The notes below the pieces were generated by a model, which was not told the origin of the DNA, searched no databases, and saw only the letters and a list, made by a program, of their open reading frames with translations. Below, piece by piece: positions 45,043 through 53,630 of a stretch of DNA of 64,000 bases. Origin of the DNA: Actinomycetospora cinnamomea (GTDB lineage: Bacteria > Actinomycetota > Actinomycetes > Mycobacteriales > Pseudonocardiaceae); NCBI RefSeq assembly GCF_003096675.1, contig NZ_QEKW01000006.1, forward strand, positions 62,001-126,000, given 5' to 3'. The position numbers and the translations under genes were made by a program. Each line of letters begins with the position of its first letter. The stretch's first letter is position 1.

Positions 45043-46308
45043 GTGAGCGCTCCGGAGCGGCGAACGGGGAGCCGCGGAGCCGGCGGGAGGGCGGCGCATC
45101 GCGCCCCCGAGCGGGCCCTGCTCGCCGAGGCTCGCGGCCTGCAACCGCGCACGCTCGCGCTGCGCCGCGTCCTGCACCGCAACCCCGAGGTCGGGCTGTC
45201 GCTGCCCGTCACCCAGGCCGCCGTGCTGTCGGCGCTGCGGGATCTGCCGCTGGAGATCAGCACCGGGCGCGGCGCCAGCTCCGTCGTCGCGGTCCTGCGC
45301 GGGGCGCGGCCAGGCCCGACGGTGCTCGTGCGCGCGGACATGGACGCCCTGCCGCTGACCGAGGACACCGGTCTGCCGTTCGCGTCCGAGGTCGACGGCG
45401 TGATGCACGCGTGCGGCCACGACCTGCACACCGCGATGCTCGCCTCGTCCGCCCGGCTGCTCGCCGACCGACGCGAGCGCCTGTCCGGCACGGTCGTGTT
45501 CATGTTCCAGCCGGGCGAGGAGGCCCACCACGGGGCCCGCACCATGATCGAGGAGGGGCTGCTGTCCGCCGACGGCCCGGGCGGCATCCCGGAGTCGGCG
45601 ATGGCCCTGCACGTCACCTCGCGCCTGGCCGCCGGCACGCTCCAGACGCGCCCTGACTCGATCATGGCGTCGTCGGACGACCTGCACGTGCGCGTCACCG
45701 GGCGGGGCGGGCACGCCTCGGCGCCGCACGACGCGCTCGACCCGGTGCCCGCGGCCGCGGCGATGGTCGGGGCGCTGCAGACCATGGTCACCCGGCGGGT
45801 CAGCGCGTTCGACCCCGCCGTGCTCACCATCGCGCACATCAGCGCGGGCACCACCACCAACGTCATCCCCGAGACCGCCGTGCTCGAGGGCACCGTCCGC
45901 ACCCTGTCCGAGGAGACCCGCGCCCGGGTGCTCGCCGAGGTCGGGCAGGTGTGCACGGGCGTGGCCGCCGCCTACGGCTGCACCTGCGAGGTCGAGGTCG
46001 AGGCCGGCTACCCGGTCACCGTCAACGACCCCGACGTCGCCGACCGCGTCGCCGACGTCGGCCGCTCGGTGCTGGGCTCGCGCTTCGTCGAGCCGATGCC
46101 CGACCCGATCATGGGCTCGGAGGACTTCTCCTACGTGCTGGGTCGCGTGCCCGGGGCGCTGGCGTTCCTCGGCGCCTGCCCCGCGGATGTCGACCCGGCC
46201 GAGGCACCGCCCAACCACTCCAACCGCGTGGTGTTCGACGAGGACGCGATGGTGGGCGGGGTGGCCCTGTACTCGGGGTACGTCCTGGACGCCCTCCGGC
46301 CGACCTGA
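45043..46308 (+). CDS. M20-family amidohydrolase (hippurate hydrolase/IAA-amino-acid hydrolase type)
   Basis: 421 residues from GTG 45043. Metal-binding motifs: VRADMDALPLTEDTGLPF, MHACGHDLHTAML (Cys/His ligands), FMFQPGEEAHHGA (Glu pair) and GGHASAPHDALDPV. The C-terminal EDFSYVLGRVPGALAFLGA carries the last ligand. It releases an acyl group or deacylates an N-acyl amino acid or similar amide. Not obviously linked to neighbours: tadA genes are divergent and tyrA has its own promoter. Confidence 0.9.
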   Translation: MSAPERRTGSRGAGGRAAHRAPERALLAEARGLQPRTLALRRVLHRNPEVGLSLPVTQAAVLSALRDLPLEISTGRGASSVVAVLRGARPGPTVLVRADMDALPLTEDTGLPFASEVDGVMHACGHDLHTAMLASSARLLADRRERLSGTVVFMFQPGEEAHHGARTMIEEGLLSADGPGGIPESAMALHVTSRLAAGTLQTRPDSIMASSDDLHVRVTGRGGHASAPHDALDPVPAAAAMVGALQTMVTRRVSAFDPAVLTIAHISAGTTTNVIPETAVLEGTVRTLSEETRARVLAEVGQVCTGVAAAYGCTCEVEVEAGYPVTVNDPDVADRVADVGRSVLGSRFVEPMPDPIMGSEDFSYVLGRVPGALAFLGACPADVDPAEAPPNHSNRVVFDEDAMVGGVALYSGYVLDALRPT

Positions 46309-46361
46309 TCAGGGACGGAGGCCCCGTTCGGGCGCATCGTCCTCACTCTGGCGGGTCGCCC

Positions 46362-46367
46362 TAGGGT
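46362..46367 (+). promoter_or_regulatory. -10 hexamer (TAGGGT) of tyrA
   Basis: TAGGGT ends seven bases before GTG 46375, the same spacing as at ponA2 and the leuA leader, so tyrA is probably leaderless. Confidence 0.5.
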
Positions 46368-46374
46368 CGGTGGC

Positions 46375-47406
46375 GTGGAGACGGCCGTGGAGTCCGCAGG
46401 TGCCACCCTCGCCGCCGCGCAGAGCCGTCCGGTGTGCGTCATCGGCCTCGGCCTCATCGGTGGGTCGCTGCTGCGCGCCGCCGCCGACGCCGGCCGGCGC
46501 GCGTGGGGTGCGTCGGCCTCGACGACCACCACCGAGAAGGCGGGCGCCGACGGCTACGACGTCACCGCGACGGTGGACGAGGCCCTCGCCCGAGCCGCCA
46601 CCGAGGACGCGCTGGTCGTGCTCGCCGTGCCCCTGACCGCGCTCGACGACGTGCTCGCCGTCGTGGCCCGCGAGGCCCCCCGGTGCCGGCTCACCGACGT
46701 CACCAGCGTCAAGGAGCCGGTGCGCGAGGCCGTCGAGCGGCAGGCACCCGGCACCCGCTTCGTCGGCGGGCACCCGATGACCGGCACCGAGTTCTCCGGA
46801 TGGGACGCCGGCTCGCTGCAGTTGTTCCACGAGAAGGTCTGGGTGGTCGCCACCGAGGACGACGCCGACCTCGAGGTGTGGGTCGACGTCGCCGCGCTCG
46901 CGCTGGCCTGCGGCGCCGTCGTCGTGCCGGCCGCGTCCGACGAGCACGACCTCGCCGTCGCCCGCATCTCCCACCTCCCCCACCTGTTCGCCGCCGTGCT
47001 GGCGTCCGTCGGCGCCGACGGGGGCGAGCTCGCGCTGGCCCTGGCCGCCGGCTCGTTCACCGACGGCACCCGCGTCGCCGCCACCCGCCCCGAGCTCACT
47101 GCGGCGATGTGCGTGGGCAACCGCGCCGCGCTGCTGTCGTCGCTGGACGACGCGCTTGGACGCCTGGGCGCCGCGCGGGGCTCGCTGGCGTCCACCGGCG
47201 GCCTGCTGGCGACGCTGACGGCGGGGCACGACGGGCGGACGGCGCTCGACGACGCCCGGCGGGCCCGGCGCGAGGTGCGGATCGACCTCGAGGGCACGCC
47301 GGCGGAGTTCCTCGAGGCGATGCGCGAACTGGGCCGCACGGGCGGGCGCGTCATCGGCTGGACCGCGGAGGCGCTGGACGCGGCGGACGAGGCGCTCGGG
47401 ATCTAG
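46375..47406 (+). CDS. tyrA: Prephenate dehydrogenase
   Basis: 343 residues from GTG 46375. NAD-binding motif VIGLGLIGGSLLRAA, then LAVPLTALDDVLA, VTSVKEPVREAV, and the catalytic FVGGHPMTGTEFSGWDAG (His of GGHPMxG). Oxidative decarboxylation of prephenate to 4-hydroxyphenylpyruvate in tyrosine synthesis. No ACT domain is evident after the helical dimerisation domain. Position beside tadA matches Rv3754. Confidence 0.93.
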   Translation: METAVESAGATLAAAQSRPVCVIGLGLIGGSLLRAAADAGRRAWGASASTTTTEKAGADGYDVTATVDEALARAATEDALVVLAVPLTALDDVLAVVAREAPRCRLTDVTSVKEPVREAVERQAPGTRFVGGHPMTGTEFSGWDAGSLQLFHEKVWVVATEDDADLEVWVDVAALALACGAVVVPAASDEHDLAVARISHLPHLFAAVLASVGADGGELALALAAGSFTDGTRVAATRPELTAAMCVGNRAALLSSLDDALGRLGAARGSLASTGGLLATLTAGHDGRTALDDARRARREVRIDLEGTPAEFLEAMRELGRTGGRVIGWTAEALDAADEALGI

Positions 47407-47525
47407 TCGCGACCGCGACGCCGCACGCGGCCGCGGCGAGCGGCCACTCCGGGTGTCCGCTGCGAGCGGAGCCATCTCCACGGAACAGCACCCCGCTGTC
47501 GGGGCCCTGCTCCATCATCGAACAC

Positions 47526-47954
47526 ATGTTCGAAGGGTTCGTGGACGAGACGCCGGGTGCGGCGCCCGGCGTGCCTCCCGGTCCTGCCCTGGCCGAGGCG
47601 CTCCTGACCGGGGACCCCCTGGCGCCCGCGCCCGACTGTCGCCACCACCACGTCATCAAGCACCTGCGGGGCTGGACGGTGCGCCGGGACACCGACGGGT
47701 CGGTCCTCTGGACCACTCCCTCGGGCCGGCGCCACCGCACGGTGCGCCCGGTGCTCCTGGCCGCGACGGCCGGCACCGCCGGCGAGCTTGCCGAGACCCG
47801 GGTCGACGGCGACCCCCCGCACGCCCGGAGCGGGCCACCCGAGGACCGCCGCGAGCTGCCCACCCACCAGCCCGCCGACCAGCCCGTCGGCCGGCCCCGC
47901 CGACCTCTCACGACGGGCCCGACGCGAGGACACGACGATGATCCGCCGTACTGA
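47526..47954 (+). pseudogene. Collapsed DUF222/HNH (13E12-type) endonuclease remnant
   Basis: A 142-residue open frame from ATG 47526. The first ~35 residues (MFEGFVDETPGAAPGVPPGP, LAEALL) resemble the beginning of DUF222/13E12-repeat proteins. It then jumps, near DPLAPAPD, to the end of the HNH part, CRHHHVIKHLRGWTVRRDTDG and WTTPSGRRHRT, which in intact proteins follows the HNH motif ~350 residues later. So the body of the gene and the first HNH residues are missing, probably through internal deletion. The Pro/Arg-rich tail is longer than normal. It could still be expressed; no promoter is clear. Confidence 0.6.
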
Positions 47955-47991
47955 GTCGCGGGGCGCGGACGACCGGGTGTCGGGAGCGTGG

Positions 47992-48693
47992 TCAGAACAG
48001 CGTGTCGTGCTGGGGAGTGCGCTCGCGGCGGGCGTGCCGGGGACGGCGGCCCGAGGTCGTGGCGGGGGCCTCGCCGGTGCCCGACGCCGAGGACAGCAGC
48101 GTGGGCGGGGCCGAGGTCGGGGCCGTGGGGGCCACGCGTACCCAGTCGCCACCCGAGTCGCCCGGGCGGTAGGGCGTGCCCCGGCGCTTGGCGATGACCC
48201 CCGACAGGCGCTGGGCGACCACCCCGGCGAGCAGGGCCGGGCCGTCGTCGTAGGCCGGCGAGATCTGGATGCGGGTGGCCCGGGACAGGTCGAGGCGCGA
48301 GAGCACGGCCCGCCGTTCCTCGAGCGGGCGGGGGTCGAGCGGCACGCCGTAGAGGCGCACGACGTCGTAGACCATGAACACGGCCGGCCGGGCGCGCGCC
48401 AGGGCGCGGGCGCGCTGGGCGTCGGACACCTGCAGGCGCTCGCCCAGCGCGTCGGCCGAGGGGCTGCCCCCGTCGAGCATCACGGCCTCGCCGTCGAGCA
48501 GCCCGTCGGCGACGGCGTCGACGAGGCCGGAGAACTCGGGGAAGCGGGCGGTGACGTCCTCGCCGTCCGCAGTGCGCAGGGTCAGCACGCCCTCGTCGAC
48601 GTCGGCGAGCAGCCGGACGCCCGCCCAGTCGACCTCGTAGCTCCAGGCGCCCTCGACCGGCAAATCGCCGGGGACGGGGAGCATCGGCAGCAC
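47992..48693 (-). CDS. Degenerate ATP-dependent DNA ligase adenylation domain protein
   Basis: 233 residues from GTG 48693 (ATG 48684 is possible). It follows a LigD/LigC-type adenylation domain: SYEVDWAGVRLLAD (18-31), where motif I KxDGxR reads D22-W-A24-G, so the nucleophilic Lys is Asp. Also LLDGEAVMLDG (65-75, motif III intact), FMVYDVVRLYG (IIIa), LSGVIAKRRGTPYRPG (motif IV with Ser for Glu) and GDWVRVAP (motif V without Lys). There is no OB domain; the end is a low-complexity tail. Divergent from ku with a 152-base gap. It probably binds, but cannot adenylate or seal. Confidence 0.8.
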   Translation of the reverse strand: MLPMLPVPGDLPVEGAWSYEVDWAGVRLLADVDEGVLTLRTADGEDVTARFPEFSGLVDAVADGLLDGEAVMLDGGSPSADALGERLQVSDAQRARALARARPAVFMVYDVVRLYGVPLDPRPLEERRAVLSRLDLSRATRIQISPAYDDGPALLAGVVAQRLSGVIAKRRGTPYRPGDSGGDWVRVAPTAPTSAPPTLLSSASGTGEAPATTSGRRPRHARRERTPQHDTLF

Positions 48694-48845
48694 CCCGCCA
48701 TCGTGCTACGGCACGCCGACAACGCCCGGGACCGGGGTCGGCGCGTCGTTGGCTGGGACGAATGGGGCTGCTGCGGCATGCTGGGACCGACGCACGGTGA
48801 GCGACCACGCACCGCGCCGACCTACCTGCCCGCCGAGAGGGGCCG

Positions 48846-49877
48846 ATGATGCGCGCGATCTGGAACGGCGCGGTGTCGTTCGGGCTCGTGAACGTGCCGG
48901 TGCGGCTCTACGCCGCGACCACGAACCACGACATCCGTTTCCACCAGGTGCACGAGCGCGACGGCGGGCGCATCCGTCAGAAGCGGACGTGCTCGGTCTG
49001 CGGCGAGGAGGTCCAGTACTCCGAGATCGCCAAGGGCTACGAGACCGACGACGGCCAGCTGATCATGCTCGACGACGACGACCTGTCGACGCTGCCGGTG
49101 GCGACGGGGCACGAGATCGACGTCGTCCAGTTCGTCCCGTCGGACCAGATCGACGCCCTGCTCCTCGACAAGAGCTACTACCTGGAGCCGGAGAACAAGG
49201 CGGTCAAGCCGTACGCCCTGCTGCGTGAGGCGCTGCGCGAGACCGACCGCATGGCGGTGGTCAAGGTCGCGCTGCGGCAGCGGGAGACGCTGGCGCTGCT
49301 GCGGGTGCGTGACGAGGCGATCGTGCTGCAGACGATGCTGTGGCCCGACGAGGTGCGCGAGCCGGAGTTCGAGACCCTGCGCACCGAGGTCGACCTCCGG
49401 CCGCAGGAGATGCAGATGGCGTCCTCGCTGGTGGAGAGCCTGTCGGGGGACTTCGAGTCCGACCAGTTCGAGGACGAGTACCGCCAGGCGGTGGTCGAGC
49501 TCATCGAGTACAAGCGCGAGCACGGCGGGGGGCGCCCGGCCCCCGAGCCGGCCGCCGCCGACGACGGTGACGACATGACCGACCTGCTCACCGCGCTGCG
49601 CCGCAGCGTCGAGGCGGCCGGCGGCAAGGCCCCTGCCGAGGAGCCCGCGGCGGCGTCGGACCAGGGCGCCACGGCGACGGCGACGGAAACGGAGACGGAG
49701 ACGCCGGCGGAGGAGAAGCCGAAGCGGGCCCGTTCCCGCACGAAGAAGACCGAGGAGAAGACGGAGGAGAAGCTCGAGGAGGAGACCCCGAAGAGGACCC
49801 GGCGCTCCTCGTCGAAGAAGAAGGACGAGGACGAGGAGGCCGCGCCGGCCAAGGGGCGACGCAGCAGGAGCGCCTGA
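48846..49877 (+). CDS. ku: Ku protein, non-homologous end joining
   Basis: 343 residues from ATG 48846 (or 48849). Forms a homodimeric ring on DNA ends and recruits LigD. Starts RAIWNGAVSFGLVNVPVRLYAAT; core HQVHERDGGRIRQKRTCSVCG, VVQFVPSDQIDALLLDKSYYLEP, MQMASSLVESLSGDFESDQFEDEYRQAVVELIE. A long tail from ~235 ends with Lys/Glu repeats (TKKTEEKTEEKLEEE, KKKDEDEE), like the extended C-termini of Streptomyces and mycobacterial Ku that bind DNA. The neighbouring ligase-like gene is degenerate, so the functional LigD must be elsewhere. Confidence 0.96.
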   Translation: MMRAIWNGAVSFGLVNVPVRLYAATTNHDIRFHQVHERDGGRIRQKRTCSVCGEEVQYSEIAKGYETDDGQLIMLDDDDLSTLPVATGHEIDVVQFVPSDQIDALLLDKSYYLEPENKAVKPYALLREALRETDRMAVVKVALRQRETLALLRVRDEAIVLQTMLWPDEVREPEFETLRTEVDLRPQEMQMASSLVESLSGDFESDQFEDEYRQAVVELIEYKREHGGGRPAPEPAAADDGDDMTDLLTALRRSVEAAGGKAPAEEPAAASDQGATATATETETETPAEEKPKRARSRTKKTEEKTEEKLEEETPKRTRRSSSKKKDEDEEAAPAKGRRSRSA

Positions 49878-49890
49878 GCCCCGTCCGCGC

Positions 49891-50115
49891 TCAGTTCCTC
49901 AGCGCGTCCTGCTCGGGGACGTCGTAGCCCTGGTCCTCGATCGCGTCGACGAGCGCCCGGACGGTGACGACGTCGTCGTGCTCGACGCGCACCGAGCGGG
50001 CGTCGACGTCGACCTCCACCGCCTGCACCCCTTCGAGCGGGCCGACGGCGCCCTCGATGGCCTGCTTGCAGTGCCCGCAGTGGATTTCCGGGACCGACAG
50101 GGTGGTGCTGCTCAT
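49891..50115 (-). CDS. Heavy-metal-associated domain copper chaperone (CopZ-like)
   Basis: 74 residues from ATG 50115 with ACGGAGG upstream. The ferredoxin-like HMA fold has the metal-binding IHCGHCKQAIE (CxxC) and the repeat pattern GVQAVEVDVDARSVRVEHDD, ALVDAIEDQGYDV. Probably carries Cu(I). No CopA ATPase is adjacent. Confidence 0.9.
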   Translation of the reverse strand: MSSTTLSVPEIHCGHCKQAIEGAVGPLEGVQAVEVDVDARSVRVEHDDVVTVRALVDAIEDQGYDVPEQDALRN

Positions 50116-50240
50116 CGCCGTGCCTCCGTTTCGTGGCGTCGGCGCCGGGGGAGCCCCCGGCGTCCGTCGCACCGTCCCCCAGCGGCGACGGCGCGATACC
50201 CCCGGAGGGTACCCACGACGCGAGGGAGCGCTGCACGACC

Positions 50241-50828
50241 ATGGCCGACAACGGACAGCTCCACGGCAGGACCGTCATGTTCCTGTGCGCCAAGGAGGGC
50301 ACCGAGCAGGTCGAGCTGACCGAGCCCTGGAAGGCGGTGCAGGAGGCCGGCGGCACCCCGGTGCTCGTCTCCGAGACGCCCGGCTCCATCCAGGCCTTCA
50401 ACCACCTCGACAAGGGCGACCGCTTCGACGTCGACGCCGTCATCACCCAGGTCAAGATCGAGAACTACGACGCCCTCGTGCTGCCGGGCGGCGTCGCCAA
50501 CCCCGACCTGCTGCGGACCATCCCGGACGTCGTGCAGGTCGTCGGCCAGTTCTTCGCCAACCGCAAGCCGGTCGCCGCGATCTGTCACGCGCCGTGGACG
50601 CTCATCGAGGCCGACGTCGTCCGTGGCCGGCGCATGACGTCGTTCCCCAGCATCGCGACCGACCTCCGCAACGCCGGCGCGGAGTGGGTCGACGAGGAGG
50701 TCGTCGTCGACCAGGGGCTGATCACCAGCCGCAACCCCGACGACCTGCCGGCGTTCTGCCGCACGCTGGTCGAGGAGTTCGCCAACGCCCCGGAGCCGGC
50801 GCACGCCCTGTCGGCCGACCAGGCCTGA
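50241..50828 (+). CDS. DJ-1/PfpI-family protein (class I glutamine amidotransferase-like)
   Basis: 195 residues from ATG 50241. The nucleophile elbow AAICHAPWTL has Cys115; YDALVLPGGVANPD supplies the acidic residue. Similar to PfpI/YhbO-type stress proteins with protease or glyoxalase/deglycase activity reported for relatives. A terminator follows it, so it is probably monocistronic. Confidence 0.92.
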   Translation: MADNGQLHGRTVMFLCAKEGTEQVELTEPWKAVQEAGGTPVLVSETPGSIQAFNHLDKGDRFDVDAVITQVKIENYDALVLPGGVANPDLLRTIPDVVQVVGQFFANRKPVAAICHAPWTLIEADVVRGRRMTSFPSIATDLRNAGAEWVDEEVVVDQGLITSRNPDDLPAFCRTLVEEFANAPEPAHALSADQA

Positions 50829-50856
50829 CCGGCAGCGAGGGCCGAGAGACCACCCG

Positions 50857-50893
50857 GACGCCGGCCGGCCCCCGAACGGAGCCGGCCGGCGTC
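50857..50893 (+). terminator. Terminator after the DJ-1/PfpI gene
   Basis: A perfect 13-bp stem, GACGCCGGCCGGC (50857-50869) with GCCGGCCGGCGTC (50881-50893), 11-base loop. Confidence 0.8.
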
Positions 50894-50934
50894 GTCGCGC
50901 GGAGGACACGGAGCACCGGGCAGACTCCGGCGCC

Positions 50935-52059
50935 ATGCGCAGACGCCCTGCCCGGACGCTGGCCGCCGTCGGCCTGATCGCGGGCCTCGCGCTCGCCGGC
51001 TGCAGCAACCAGGCCCCCGCGCCGCCGCCCGCGGCCGCGCCCACCCCTGCCGCGCCGCCCACGACGACCACCGGCTTCATCCCGCCGGGCGTCCCCACCG
51101 AGGGCATGCGTCCGCCGACGGACACGCTGCCGCTGGCCGCCGAGCCGCAGGGCGCGCCGGCCCCGACGTCCACCCCGCCCGGCCGCCAGGTCGAGGTCGG
51201 CCCGGCGCCGGAGGGCGTCGTCGTCGACCCGATGACCCGCACCGTGGCCGTGGCCAAGCGCGAGCCCAACGAGCTGGTGCTGCTCGACGCCGACACCGGC
51301 GCGATCCGCACCCGCACCCCGCTGCCGGGCTTCGTGCGCCACCTCCAGCTCGCCGGCCCCGGCGGCCCGGTGCTCGTGCCCGTCGAGAGCGCGAACGTCG
51401 TCGTGCGCGTGGACCTGCCCGGTGGCACCGCGCAGGCGCCGGTCCCCGTCGGCACGGTGCCCCACGACGCCACCCAGGCACCCAACGGCACGCTGATGGC
51501 CGCCGACGAGCTCGGCGGCACCGTGTCGGCGGTGCGGGGCGACCAGGTGGTCAAGGTCTTCACCGACGCCGTGCAGCCGGCCGGCATCGTCCCGGTCGGC
51601 GACATCGTCGGCATGGTCGACGTCCGCAAGAACACGCTGACCACCTACGACGTGGCCGCCCTGCGCATCGTCGGGGAGACGCCCGCCGGCGCCGGGCCCA
51701 CCCATCTGGTCGCCGACCGCCACGGCCGCATGATCGCCACCGACACCCGCGGCGACGCGGTCATCGTGTTCGAGCCGACGACGGGCCCGGGCGGCGGCCC
51801 GCGCGAGGTCGCCCGCGTCACGCAGCCCGGCGGGCCCTACGGCATCACCTACGACCCGGTCCGCGACCGCGTGTGGGTCGCGTCGTCGGGCACCAACGAG
51901 GTCGTCGGCTACGACCTCACGACCCCGCAACCGCGCGAGGTCGCCCGGGTCGCGACCGTCCAGAACCCCTACACCGTCGGCGTCGACCCGACCAGCGGCC
52001 GGCTCTACGTCGCGGGCGTCTCCACCGGCGTCGTGCAGATCGTCGACCCCGCAGCGTGA
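50935..52059 (+). CDS. Beta-propeller (YVTN/NHL-type) lipoprotein
   Basis: 374 residues from ATG 50935. Lipoprotein signal RRRPARTLAAVGLIAGLALAGC, lipidated at Cys23, then a Pro/Ala-rich linker (~25-80). Repeats of ~45 residues follow with the propeller pattern: GVVVDPMTRTVAVAKREPNEL, THLVADRHGRMIATDTRGDAV, YGITYDPVRDRVWVASSGTNEV, YTVGVDPTSGRLYVAGVSTGVV. A surface-exposed binding protein of unknown ligand. Convergent with the LCP gene, 15 bases apart. Confidence 0.85.
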   Translation: MRRRPARTLAAVGLIAGLALAGCSNQAPAPPPAAAPTPAAPPTTTTGFIPPGVPTEGMRPPTDTLPLAAEPQGAPAPTSTPPGRQVEVGPAPEGVVVDPMTRTVAVAKREPNELVLLDADTGAIRTRTPLPGFVRHLQLAGPGGPVLVPVESANVVVRVDLPGGTAQAPVPVGTVPHDATQAPNGTLMAADELGGTVSAVRGDQVVKVFTDAVQPAGIVPVGDIVGMVDVRKNTLTTYDVAALRIVGETPAGAGPTHLVADRHGRMIATDTRGDAVIVFEPTTGPGGGPREVARVTQPGGPYGITYDPVRDRVWVASSGTNEVVGYDLTTPQPREVARVATVQNPYTVGVDPTSGRLYVAGVSTGVVQIVDPAA

Positions 52060-52074
52060 TCGACCACGGCGTGC

Positions 52075-53472
52075 TCAGCCCCCGCTGATCAGATCCTGGG
52101 GGATGTCCTCGTCCTCCCGGATGGCGTCGAAGAACTGCTGGGAGTCCCGCCGGTCCCAGACGACGCCGCCGGAGACGCTCGAGGACAGGTCGACCGGCAC
52201 CGTCGTGGTCACGCCCGAGCCGCCGGACAGCGAGCGCATCGCGAAGCCCAGGCTCGCGAGGTTCCAGACGTGGGTGCTGTCGTCGACCTTCAGCGTGCCG
52301 ATCGCCGAGTTCGCGAACGGGATGATGCGGAAGGGGTTGAGCAGCACCAACGGGCTCGACGCCTCGGAGATCAGCGCGGACAGGAACTTGCGCTGGTTCT
52401 GGATGCGCTGCAGGTCGGCGTTGGGGAACGCGCGGCTGCGCACGAACCCCAGCGCGCTGGGCCCGTCCAGCTCCTGGCAGCCGGCGGGCAGGTCGATGCC
52501 CGCCTTCGGGTCGTCGAGCGGCTCGTCGAGGCACATCTCGACGCCGCCGATCGCGTCGACCATGCCCGCGAAACCCTCGAAGCCGATCTCCGCGTAGTGG
52601 TCGATCTCGATGTCGGCCGCCTCCTCGATGGTCTGTACCAGGAGCTCCGGCCCGCCGATCGAGTACGCCGAGTTCAGACGGCCGCGGCCGTGGCCGGGGA
52701 TGGGCAGGATCGAGTCGCGCGGCAGGCTGGTCAGCGAGGTCTGCCCGCCGAACCCGCCGGCGTGCACGAGCATCATGGTGTCCGTGCGGCTGCCGTCGAC
52801 CTCACCGGTGCTGAGCTGCTCCTCCGTGGCTTCGGTCAGCCCGGCACGGCTGTCGGACCCGATGATCAACCAGTTCGTGCCGGAGCTCGCCGACCCCTCG
52901 TACTCGGGCAGCGCCCCGATCCGTGTCATCTGCGTGTCGAGGTAGATCCCGAACCCGACGACGAACAGCAGCAGCACCGCCAGCACCGCGCCGATGCGCT
53001 TCGGCCAGCTCCAGCCCCGCCGCCCGCCACCGGTTCCGCGCGACCAGGCCGGGCGCTCGGGCACCCGGTCGCGCCACGACCGGCGCGGGGCCTCCTGCTC
53101 GCGGGCCGCCCGCGCGACCTCGGGGTCGAAGCCGACCTGCGGGTCGCGGTTCCAGTCGGGCGCGCCGACGCGGGTGGGCTGCTGACGCGGCGGGCGCGCC
53201 CCGCCCCGACCCGGCGGAGCGCCGCCGTTGGAACCCCCGCCGCGGCGGCCGCGACCCGGCATCGCGAACCCGCCGGGACGCGCCGCGGGAGGGCCCTGCC
53301 CCGGGGGCGGTCCGGGCGGCGGGCCCCCGGGAGGACCGGGCGGGCGGCCACCGGGACCACCGGGACCACCGGGCCCGGCAGGCCCGCCGGAGCCACCGCG
53401 CCCACCGGGACCGCCGCGCGGGCCGCCGGGGCCCGGTCGTCCCCGGCCGGGGGGTCCGCCGGGTCGGTTCAT
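52075..53472 (-). CDS. LytR-CpsA-Psr (LCP) family cell-wall glycopolymer ligase
   Basis: 465 residues from ATG 53472 with GAGGTGAGG upstream. The first ~105 residues are Gly/Pro/Arg-rich (GGPPGRGRPGPGGPRGG and further GPP-rich runs), cytoplasmic. One membrane segment (RIGAVLAVLLLFVVGFGIYLD, ~165-185) is followed by the LCP domain: LIIGSDSRAG, GSRTDTMMLVHA, TSLPRDS, GRLNSAYSIGGPELLVQTIEE, and RSRAFPNADLQRIQNQRKF (catalytic Arg region). It attaches arabinogalactan or teichoic-type polymers to peptidoglycan. No LytR_C domain. The collagen-like Pro/Gly N-terminus is unusually long. Confidence 0.92.
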   Translation of the reverse strand: MNRPGGPPGRGRPGPGGPRGGPGGRGGSGGPAGPGGPGGPGGRPPGPPGGPPPGPPPGQGPPAARPGGFAMPGRGRRGGGSNGGAPPGRGGARPPRQQPTRVGAPDWNRDPQVGFDPEVARAAREQEAPRRSWRDRVPERPAWSRGTGGGRRGWSWPKRIGAVLAVLLLFVVGFGIYLDTQMTRIGALPEYEGSASSGTNWLIIGSDSRAGLTEATEEQLSTGEVDGSRTDTMMLVHAGGFGGQTSLTSLPRDSILPIPGHGRGRLNSAYSIGGPELLVQTIEEAADIEIDHYAEIGFEGFAGMVDAIGGVEMCLDEPLDDPKAGIDLPAGCQELDGPSALGFVRSRAFPNADLQRIQNQRKFLSALISEASSPLVLLNPFRIIPFANSAIGTLKVDDSTHVWNLASLGFAMRSLSGGSGVTTTVPVDLSSSVSGGVVWDRRDSQQFFDAIREDEDIPQDLISGG

Positions 53473-53630
53473 CGCCGCCTCACCTCGCGTGTCGCGTCGA
53501 CGGGCGGCGCCCGGGTCTGGACGCCCGGCCGGCTCTCGGATGCCGGCCGCGGGGCCGTCGTGATCGGTGAGGATACGCAGGCCACGGGCCCGTCGAGCGC
53601 CCCCCGCAGGCGCGGGGGCACCCGCCGGCG

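Noticed and set aside
48694-48845. Shared operator between the ligase-like gene and ku
   Set aside because: No convincing palindrome or promoter word was found in the 152-base gap.
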